From Ettlia oleoabundans (taxonomy: Eukaryota; Chlorophyta; Chlorophyceae; Chlamydomonadales), in assembly GCA_019693395.1 (NCBI GenBank), contig JAAMXP010000929.1, positions 1 to 15,494 on the forward strand: a DNA stretch of 15,494 nt, given 5' to 3'. A model generated the notes under the pieces. That model saw only the letters and a list, made by a program, of their open reading frames with translations. It did no database searches and was not told where the DNA came from. Shown piece after piece: positions 1 to 9,000 of this stretch. Within the stretch, counting starts at the first letter, position 1, and each line of letters opens with the position of its first letter. Both the position numbers and the translations under genes were made by a program.

Positions 1-75
1 GGGGAAGGGAGGGTGAGGGTTGAGAAAGGAGAGGAGGGGGTGAGGGGATGAGGGTTGAAGACTTGCAGGATGTGG
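1..75 (-). other. Candidate fourth exon of the DUF155 gene
   Basis: On the minus strand a long pyrimidine tract (about 76-120) ends in ccccgcag at 76, a textbook acceptor. Splicing exon 3 (phase 2, CG) to this point gives Arg followed by HILQVFNPHPL, so the sequence reads EIERHILQ after the FWGLSK motif. A charged helix is expected at this place in DUF155 proteins. The frame stays open to the window edge, but it becomes Pro/Ser/Thr-rich and may already be the next pyrimidine-rich intron. No clear donor is visible. Confidence 0.33.
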
Positions 76-272
76 CTGCGGGGTGGGAGGAGAGGAGGAG
101 AGGAGGGTGGAAGAGGAGCAGATGATGCTGGCAGGGTAGCTGGCTGATAATATGGCTGCCCGGCTGTAACAAATAGCTGCCTGGCTGCCTGCCTGTAATG
201 ACGGGTTGCTTGGCTGTGGGAGGATCAATTGTGCTGTGCTGGCAAGTTTGCTGAAATGGGGATAGGGCTCAC

Positions 273-1315
273 CGCTCTATTTCTTTGCTTAGCCCCCAGA
301 ACACCACGCAGCCGAAATCGAAGAACAGTATCAACCCCGCGCTGCACACCAGGGGCAGAGGAGAGGGGGCGGGGCCCGCAAGTCAAGCTCATGGGTTTGG
401 CGGTGAGCCAGGTCAGCAGCGCTAACACAAGGGATGGGCCTTTGTGCTGCCCTGTAGCTTTGGCAGGCGCAAGATCAACGACGGGAGTGGCTTGAGCAGT
501 TGTTTGACACAGGACTGCCTGAAATACTGGGTTCAGCAAGAGACTGCCTGCTTGCCTGCCTGCCCCTGTGCTTCAGACAGGTAGCAGAAAAGGGTGCAGC
601 CCCAGTGCTGCCACCCAACCCCTCCACCCAGCCACCCGCCCGGCCACGCACCTGTGGTCCCCAACTCTGTGAAATTGGCTGACCAACACCTCTGCATAGG
701 CTTGCAGGGAGCCCTCACGCCGCAAGATTGCATCTTGCAATGCGTAGCGATCAAAGGAATCTGCCACGCAGTGGCACCGCACGCGCTCCTGCCGCCCGGG
801 GCCCTGATACTGTGCTGGCACCTGTGTAGCACGCAACAGGGGGCGAGACCGCAACAGAACAGGGGTGTAAATGCACATTAGGAAGCAGGTGTGGTGATGA
901 GCAGCATTGATACACAAACGACCTTCCCAACCAGCGTGCTTCAGGTTCCGCACGTCCCCACTGAAGCCCATGGAAGGGCTGCTTTGCTGACTTGGCGAGC
1001 AGCCCGTCTCACCTCGAGCGCTGTCGCCTGGGAGGTTGAGGGTTGTTGGGTGCTATAGGAAATCTCCCCCTCTCTGTTCAGCTCCCAGCCTGGCCCCAGA
1101 GACACGTGCTTGCCCAGCGTGCGACCGCTGACGGGCAGCTGGACGGGCTGTGGGGGCAGGAGGGGCTGAGGCAGCTCCCGAGGGCCGTAGCTGCGTGCTC
1201 GCCGTAGGTCGCGATCAATGGGCACGCTTCTGCTGCGCCTGTCCGAGCCATCCTGCCGCTCCGAGGGCTCCGCCAGTACTAAAACTTCAGGAAGTGAGGG
1301 GCCAGGGGTGTCCAT
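273..1315 (-). CDS. RMD1/RMND1-like DUF155 family protein, 5' part (runs off left edge)
   Basis: Three minus-strand exons fit together in phase: 1315-1013 (ATG at 1315, 101 codons, ends phase 0 at a gtgaga donor), 821-652 (acceptor ctacacag, ends phase 2 at gtgcgt) and 341-273 (acceptor gtgtgcag, ends phase 2 at gtgagc). Exon 1 encodes a basic, Arg/Pro-rich leader. Exon 2 contains RVRCHCVADSFDRYAL and then an AYAEVL segment. The 69-nt exon 3 encodes LILFFDFGCVVFWGLS, which matches the hallmark Phe/Gly/Val-Phe-Trp-Gly segment of DUF155 (yeast RMD1, human RMND1, plant RRG). Known relatives include mitochondrial proteins needed for organelle translation or mitochondrial function; a role here is inferred from family only. 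An in-frame TAA sits just upstream of the ATG, which supports this start, although an upstream exon spliced at aagcag cannot be excluded. The C-terminal half, including the usual membrane segments, lies outside the window. The gene is head-to-head with SmD1. Confidence 0.62.
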
Positions 1316-1912
1316 CCCTGCTTAGCTCCGCGCCCTTGCCGACGGGGGTTGTGCGGCAGGTGCCGCCGTCTAACGGGATGGCCTCAGGTGACGACAAATC
1401 CCCTGTTTGAGCTGCCCGGGTGCTGATCAAGGATTGCAATGTGCGGTTGTTGCTTCGTTGCTTGACCTGGCCAGCCCTTGCCGCAGTTCAAGCCAAGTGA
1501 CCTTGTTGAAGGTGCGTGCGCCACCCTGCAGCCCCGTGCCACGGAACCTATGCCATGTGAAGTGGGCATTTAACAATCTCCCGCTGTTTCCGGAGAGCGA
1601 GTTTCGGCGTCCGAGCCAAAAGAAAGGTGCAGGCAGAATGACACCAGGAGCGCGGGCATGCCTCCGATCGAGGTTGCGCTTTGTTTTCATCACTAAAAGC
1701 GCTCCTGGCAGCGGTGTGCGCGCTGCAACATAGAGGCCACTCATCGATCGTGAAGTGCAGGCTCCAGGGCGCTACAGAGCTGTAACAAAAGGCGAAAGCG
1801 TCCTTTGAGTTTCATCGGCAGCGGCTGTTGGCCCAGGAGGAGCCCGCCCGGCGTGCATCACCCCAGCCGCTCGCGCAATAGCCGCCGGGACACGCAGAGT
1901 TAGGCTGGAGCC
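1316..1912. promoter_or_regulatory. Shared upstream region of divergent DUF155 and SmD1 genes
   Basis: These roughly 600 bp separate the start codons of two head-to-head genes, so both 5' UTRs and promoters must lie here. Several short open frames cross it, but none shows a recognisable domain or in-phase splice to either gene. I see no convincing TATA box. The SmD1 start at 1913 lies in a gagccATGG context. Confidence 0.4.
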
Positions 1913-2685
1913 ATGGTGAAGCTCGTGCGGTGAGCGATGGACGGGCTGCAAGGGGTGCAGCAGCGCGGGCCGCCGCCAAGGCGACTGGCGGTTAATTGCT
2001 GCCGCGTGGCTTGCTGGCCGGTGCAGGGCCCACCATAGGCAGACAAATTGATGGAACACTGGATCTGCTGGAAATTTGTGCAGGTTCTTGATGAAGTTGT
2101 CGAATGAGAAGGTGCAAATAGAGTTAAAGAACGGCACAGTGGTGTATGGCACCATCACCGGTGCGCCGCTGCTGCTGGCTGCTGCCGCCGGGTGCTGCAT
2201 CCGTCTCTGCCGTTCTTCCGGGACTTCCATTGCTGTGTGCTGCTCTCATGGTCCTGAAAGCAGGGCAGCCGTGGCAGCCAGCAGGCCTCGTGTGGCTTTC
2301 ACATGCCATGCCCGCACGTGGCACGTGCATGCATACCCCACATCACGTGCCTGTCGCCACTTCTGAGATTTGCCCTGCCTCCTGACCTCGCTCCCTGCCT
2401 CCTCCTGCTTCCTGTTCTCCAGGCGTGGATGTGGCTATGAACACGCACCTGAAGACGGTGAAGCTGGTGCCCAAGGGGCAGAACCCCATCACCGTCAACC
2501 AAATGTCCATCCGCGGCAACAACATCCGCTACTACATTCTGCCCGACTCCCTCAACCTCGATACGCTGCTGGTCGACCTGGACCAGGCAAAAACTCGACC
2601 CAAGCGCGAGCCTCGGGTGGCTGGCCGCGGGAGGGGCGGTCGCGGTCGCGGCGGCAGGGGCGGCAGGGGCCGTGGAAGGATGTAG
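1913..2685 (+). CDS. SMD1: Small nuclear ribonucleoprotein SmD1, complete, three exons
   Basis: SmD1 is one of seven Sm proteins that form the ring on U1, U2, U4 and U5 snRNAs in the spliceosome. Exons are 1913-1929, 2084-2160 and 2423-2685 (357 nt, 118 residues), all with GT-AG borders and matching phases (CG/G and G/GC). The protein begins [20 protein letters not shown], then the Sm1 motif with [20 protein letters not shown] and the Sm2 segment [16 protein letters not shown]. It ends in an Arg-Gly tail ([10 protein letters not shown] type), the usual target of symmetric arginine dimethylation and SMN/PRMT5-dependent assembly in animals and plants. Length equals the family norm of about 115-120 residues. 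The first exon holds only five full codons plus two bases, so a single-ORF search would miss the start. The SmD1 model is essentially certain; UTR limits are not known. Confidence 0.97.
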
Positions 2686-3028
2686 AGCCCGCTTCTCACG
2701 TGTTTATTGTTTGCTGCTTCCCATTACTCTGTTGCCAACTCCACACCACCTGACTCTGTCGCGGGACCTTGCAACATACCTACACTCGACCTGTTGATGC
2801 AACCTAGTAAGCTTCTCCTATCCGCCAACAGTGGCAGCACAGACTTTGTAGCGCCTAACCAGCCGAGGAGTATGCAGTTGCATGGCATACAGACATGTAC
2901 AGCCTTTTGCATTTGCGCCAGACAGACAGACAGGCCACACAAGCAGATCAACACATGGGAGATCACAACAAATCGCAATTTTTCAACTCAAATTCAGCAT
3001 ACAACCCACAAAATTAACCAGTCGGTGC
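2686..3028. other. Intergenic region between convergent 3' ends
   Basis: This stretch separates the SmD1 stop (2683-2685) from the stop of the long coiled-coil gene on the other strand (3029-3031), so it must contain both 3' UTRs and polyadenylation sites. I could not find TGTAA, the usual chlorophyte polyadenylation signal, on either strand. The only other feature is a short agac repeat near 2922-2934. Confidence 0.5.
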
Positions 3029-6000
3029 TCAGCAACACCAAGATCGTCGCGATGCCACAGCCCACTTCTGCAGCTCCCTCACACGCAGCGCTGCCAAGCT
3101 AGGAGCGGCCCCTGCCATGGTCGCCAATTCCTCCCGCAGCAACACCTTTGGCAGCAGGTCTGCAGTTGCCCCATCCAGCTCATGCGCCTGCTGTATGACG
3201 GCATCCAGATTGAGCTCATCTCGCAGCATAGCGCACCCAGCAGCTTGCTTGACCACCGCCGCCGCCACGTGGCGCCAGCAGCCGCAAGCAGCCGCAGCAA
3301 CTCTGTCGCAGTACAGGTTGAGGTACCGATGCGCGCGGCGCAGCACAGGGCACATGCGCGAGTAGAAGAACGGCGCCATCTGCTGCGGCAGGCGGCGAAC
3401 CGCCACGTCAGCACCCAACTTGCACAGCGCACCCAACGTGGCAAGCGCCGCCATGCTGCGGCACAGCACCGCCAGCTGGGCAGCTTTCTTGCTGGCTGCA
3501 GGAGCTGAGCTGGCACCAGCGGCAGGGGAAACAAGAGCGGCGTGAAAGCCCAGCAGCCCAGCCATCACAGCCTGCAGCTCCTCAGGCTCAAGCAAGTCGA
3601 CCAGCGCGCTGGTCAGCACAACCGCACACTGCCAGTCTCGTTGCGAATCAACTGCCCCCGCTGCTGTTGCTACCTCTGCTGCTGCACCACCACCGGTCGC
3701 AGTGCCGCAAGCCTCCCCATCAGCGACCCTACCGCTGTCGCTGCCGCCTTCTTGAGCGGCATCTCTGCTCTTGCTGCCATTGCCGCTGCTGAGATAGCCA
3801 GCAAACGAAGCCGGAGCAGGCCCCTCTGCGCCCGCTGTGCTGCCGTTGAAGCCATGCAGGGGCTCACTGCCCGGCAGCAGCAGGAAGTAAGCGGCAGCTT
3901 CCCCGGAGCTTCTCACATACAGCTGGGGTGTACTGCCCAGCCCTAGCAGTCGACAGCTCTCCATAGGCAGGAGGTACAACTGAGGTACCTGCGGGCCACG
4001 GCAGAAGCGGGACACATTGTGTGGCTGTATAATGTGCCAGAAACCCTCAGGAAAGGGAATGTGAGGTGTTGTGGTGTTCGATGTGCCGACAGTTTCCACT
4101 GGAGTGACCCTGAAACTTCTGCAACCCGCAAGCTCCTGACATGCCAGACAGCTCTGTTTTCGCGGGTGCTCAAGAGTAACAACATAGTTGAAGACATATG
4201 TCTGGAAGAGTTGCTGTCAACAGGAAAGGCAGGCACCTATCAGTGGGTCGTAAAGCCCAGCTGCCAAAAGAACCTAAGACCCATCCATGCAGCACACAGT
4301 GCAGCTGCCACATCAACCTTATACACCATACACGCACCTGGTTCTCTGCCAAACGCAGCCCCAGGTCCAGCTGGTTCAAGCAGCCTCCCAGCCCGCCGCT
4401 CAGCACCCAGTTCATCAGACTCTCCATGCCGGGCACGCTGAGGGCTAGGTTGTGCACCTCTGCCGCCATGCTGTGCAGCAGCTGGTCGGGCCCAGCGGGG
4501 TTGAAGGGCTGGGGCAGCGGCGGGCGGGCAGCCGACTGCTGGAAAGCGGCATGCCAGCTGGCGGCGCAGAAGCGGCGAAGGGAAGAAAGCGCGGCGCCGC
4601 TGTGCAGCTCGAAGGCGCTGCCTCGGCGCCGCCGGCTGTTGTACAACACAAGTGGCACTGCCGAAGCGGCAGCGACTGCGCTTTTCTTTGCAGGACTGCC
4701 CTGTGGGGTGACCATGATGGCTGGGGAGGATGAGCCTACTGCTGGCCGAGCGCTGCCGGGGCGGGTTTCTGCCAGCATGCCGGCTGCCAAGCCAAACATG
4801 GCGACCTTCCACACCCCCGCATGCGCCTCCACACTGGCCTGCAGCTGCTGTGCATGCTGCTGTACTGCAGGGCCCTCGCTGCCGTGCTGCTGCGCAAGGT
4901 ATGCCGTCACAAAGTCTGCCATGGGGGTAAAGGGGCGGTGCCCACGGGCCATGGCGATATCTTGTTGCGCCTTGGCACGGTAAATATCTCGGATAAGCTG
5001 GTGCAGCGCTGGCAGCAGCAGAACTCCGCTGTCCGCTTCCGCTGCCTTGGCGCTGCCAATCTGTTTCGCTTCCTCTTCCGCCTCTCCAGCACTGCCAGAA
5101 GCAGTGCCCCCTCCATCATCGCTCTCGCTGCCACCCCCGCCGCTGCTGCAGCTGCCCATGCTGCTCTCCTGAGCGGCGGCCCACAGCACGCTGCCGTCCC
5201 TGCTGCTGCAGCTGGCGACACAGGCGCCACCGCCGCCGCCTGCGCTGCTTTGCTTTCCACCCGGGTCCAACCCCCCAACGCCACCCCCACTGTGACAGTT
5301 AGCCTCCCACAGTTCGCAGTACTGGGTCTGCACAGCGGCGTTCCTGAGGCCACGCACGGACCAGGACACCGCCTGGCCTTGCCGCTGTGCATGCAGCTGG
5401 CCTATGCTGTAGATGGCATCCCGCAGATCCCGCACCAACTGGCAGCTTTGCGCCTCAAGCTGATCGCGCTGCTCCCTCGTGACACTCAAATCCGCCTGCA
5501 ATTGGTTCGTACGGACTAGACCCTTCTGGTGGTACTGGTGGTATTAGGCTAGAGTTGGTGAGGGTTTGGGTACTATGGCGTGTTTTGGGTCTTTATGAAG
5601 CGCACGACACGACAGCATGCATAATGACAAGTAGAGCTATGCGATACAGCTAATCAGCTAGCTCCCCGGCGTAAAATATTTGCTACCCACAAGACATGAG
5701 TGAGAGCCAAGTAATATTGCTGTTGCTGCTTATTATCAGCTATCCCCCTAGCAGACATTTAGCAGCATACATCAGCAGCGGCACATACACAAGACAAACC
5801 TGGGTAGCCGCCAGCTGCGAGCCAAGCTCTGCCGCAAAGTCCTGGGCCCTCTGCCTAGCCGCCTGCTCCTCCTCATGCAACCGCACCGCCGCAGCTGCCG
5901 CTGCCGCATGCTTAGCACTGCTCTGCACCAGGCTCTGCAGGTGGGCTTCCATTTGGGACACCTGTGCTGTCAAAACAGAGGTGGGCGGCTTCGCAGGGGC

Positions 6001-9000
6001 CTCTGCTAATGCTGCTAGCATGAAGTAGGAAGACGCTGCGCCAGCTGGCATCTGCTGTGCCAGCGCTGCCTTAACTTGACTGCTACTACTGGCGTGCTGG
6101 TCTGTCGCCCCTGTGCTAGCAGTGACCGCCGATCGGTGCAAGCGGCCTTGATCCCCATCGCATCCGCCGCCATCACCGCCGCCATCACCGCCGCTGCTGC
6201 TGCTGTCACTGGTAGCAGCGTAGGTTCCAGCTCCAGAACCGCCCACATCCCCAGGCTGGGCAACTGGGAATGCATCGGTCACAACCTTAGCTACTAGCGG
6301 GGCCTCAGGTGCCTCAAGCTCTAGCTGCGCTGATGCCAGCAGGGCGGGCGGCAGCTGTGCCAGGTCAGCATCTAGCGCCTGCGCTATTCCGACTGGCACC
6401 GCCGCCAGCTGCGCCACCTGGCTGCTACCGCTCTGCTGCTCCAGCAGCTGCACGGCTACTTGGAGCTCAACCCGTAAGCTCTCGATGCTCAGCACAGCTG
6501 CTGCAACGGCCGCTGCCGATGCCGACGTGCTGCCTGCCTCCAAGGGGGCTGCAGCCCCTCCCGAGGTTGCTGCCTTTGCTAAGTCTGCTGGGCCGGCTTC
6601 TGCTTCTGCTTCTGCTTCTGCTTCTGCTTCTGCTTCTGCTTCTGCTTCTGCTGCTGTTGCTGCTGCGGCGGCGGCAGGTGATGGTGGCTGGCATGCTGGT
6701 GGTGGTTGCGGAGCATCGGTCAAGCCACTACTGACTCTGCTGGTATCTCTTCTTTTACAGCTGCTGCTGGGGCCGCAATCTGCCTCTACTGCTGCCAAAG
6801 GGTCTGCCGCTGCCAGGGCAGCCCCCAGCTGGCGTCCTAGGTGGCGACACACGTGCAGCAGCCCGCCAAGCTGGCGCACCAGCAGCTGGTGCAGGCCCGC
6901 CGTGTGTGCAGCCAGCCGGTGTAGGCCGCGCTGTGGGCCACAGCGTAGCGGTGCAGTGCTGCGTTGTGCTGCCGGCTGGCATGCAGCCTGGCAGCCAGAG
7001 AGACGGAGGTGGCTTGGAGCTCTGCAATGATGATGGCCTGCTGCGTGCGCTCGTGCTCCAGGTGCTGGTTTCTGCGGGAACAGGCACACGAGATAACCAG
7101 GAGATGTAGTCCCTTGCAACTACTTGGACAACTTCTTTGATATAGGGCATGGACATCACGTGTGCTATGACAGTAACTGCCATGACACCAGCAATCAACG
7201 GCGCATTGGCTAGCTGCCGCAGGCAGCACAAGCAACCTTATAGGGGACACTGGCCCAATCATCCAGGACCAACAAGCAACTCATACCTTATCCTGCGCTG
7301 TGCATGCTGCTGCTTCAAAGCTGCTACAGCAGCAGCATGCTCCTCCAGCTGCTGCGCTGCACTTGCAACTGCAGCCTCTGCAGCGGCCCTGGCAGCATGC
7401 AGTTCCTGGCCGGATTGCTTCACTGCCACCTTGATCTCATTATTTTGCTCCGCAAGGTGCTGGCATTGTGCCTCCTGCTGTCCTAGCTCCCGCTCCAGCT
7501 TCTGCTTAGCTTCTGCCAGCTCATCAGCAGACGCCTGGGCGGCCTGGCCCCTGGCTGTCATCGCCTGCAGCTCATATTTCAAATCCACCACCTGCTGCCG
7601 CCTCCCCTCCAGCTGCTGCTCCAGTGATGTCATGCGCTCCAGCTGCTGTGCCTGCTCTGCCAGCGTGGCCTGCATCAGCTCCACATATTTCTGCTTCCCG
7701 GCAGCTTCCTCCTCCTGCTGCTTGTTGCGCAATTCCAGCACCGCACGTGCCTCCTCACCTTCCAACACCCAGCCTCAAGCTGGCCCACCTGCAGCTTCAA
7801 GTCAGCTTCCGAGGCTGCCAGGTAAGCAAGCGCGTCCCGCAGGCCGCTGTTCTCATGCCGTGCCTGCTGGGCTTCCTGTTTCGCCTGCATCAGCAGCACA
7901 CCCTCCTGCTCCACCTTCCTCTCAGCTGTCTCTAGCGCCCCTTCAGCAGCCACGATGCGTTCAGAGTACTCGTCCAGCTTTACACAGAGCGAGGCGATCT
8001 CATCACCCCTGCCCTGTAGGGCCGCTCGCTGGTGGGCGCACACGAAACGCTCCTCAGACAGCGCCGATTGCAGCTGGTGCTTCTGCTGCCGCTCCTGCAA
8101 AGGGCAGCACATATAAGAGGTCCGACTTAGACACACGGCGAGTGTGGCAGCCATTGGGTTAATGCACTGACCCTTGTTCTCCTTTCTTGCGGAGATACTT
8201 TTCCTAATAAGGAAGAAAGCTGAAGGGGCGGGTTGTACAGCTTACAAGCTGGCGCTGCCCCATCTACCTGGTGCAGCTCTGCCTTTAACCTGTCCACCTC
8301 TTCCTGCACTGCCCCCTGAAGCTGCAGCGCCGCCCGGTGCTGCGCCTGAAGCCCTGTGCCAAGGTCCTCCGCCTGCTGCGCACGCTGCTGGCTGGCGGCA
8401 AGCGCTGCTTGCAGCTGCTGGTTCTCGCTGAAGGCGGCCCTGCTGTCGACCTGCAGCGCCCGATGCTCCTCAGAAAGCTCGGTGAGCGTCTTTGCCTTGT
8501 CCCTGCGGCATGGGAAGAGCCAAAACAGCCAGGCCAAAGCTCACATGTGCAGCAAACAGCTGAGGTAGCATAGCACATTCATGGCCAACTTCCAGCAAGG
8601 AACAAGGTTGATGAAACATTAGGGGCTCAGTTTGTATAGGGCAGCCTCTGGGGGTGATGTGATTCTAAGGTGCCGACAACGTCTGCAGTTACCACAGCAA
8701 CCCATTCCCGATGGCCGGCAGCAGCCCAGACCCGGCGCAACTCACAGCAGCTGCTGCCCCAGCTCCGCCTGCTTGCAGTTCCCCTCCTTGAGCCGTGCTT
8801 GCAGCCGCTCCACCTGTGCTGCCAGCTGGCTACACCGCTCTGCGTCTCCCTGCTGTGCACGCTGTGCTGCATCAAGCTGGCATTCCATCTCCACGTACTT
8901 GTTGCGCAGTGTTCTGCAAGGCAGGCAGCAGCACACAGCTCAGAGAGGCATTTGGGTGTGTGCTAACTCAGCGTTCTTTCAGCCCCCGCCGTGCCATAAC

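Noticed and set aside
1427..1744. Minus-strand open frame upstream of the DUF155 gene, considered as a targeting-peptide exon
   Set aside because: Composition is not convincing, no in-phase donor/acceptor pair joins it to the exon at 1315, and an in-frame stop lies just before that ATG.
2370..2753. Open frame overlapping SmD1 exon 3 in another frame
   Set aside because: It is a shadow of the SmD1 coding sequence; the SmD1 frame matches the family over its full length.
6309..6734. Plus-strand open frame with a long poly-Leu stretch resembling a membrane segment
   Set aside because: It is the antisense reading of the (Glu-Ala) hexamer repeat and Ala-rich linkers of the minus-strand gene; no start context, splice pattern or domain supports it.
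7675..7768. Programmed ribosomal frameshifting as the explanation of the frame change
   Set aside because: No slippery heptamer with a clear downstream structure was seen, and a second similar break in the same gene makes small introns or indels more likely.
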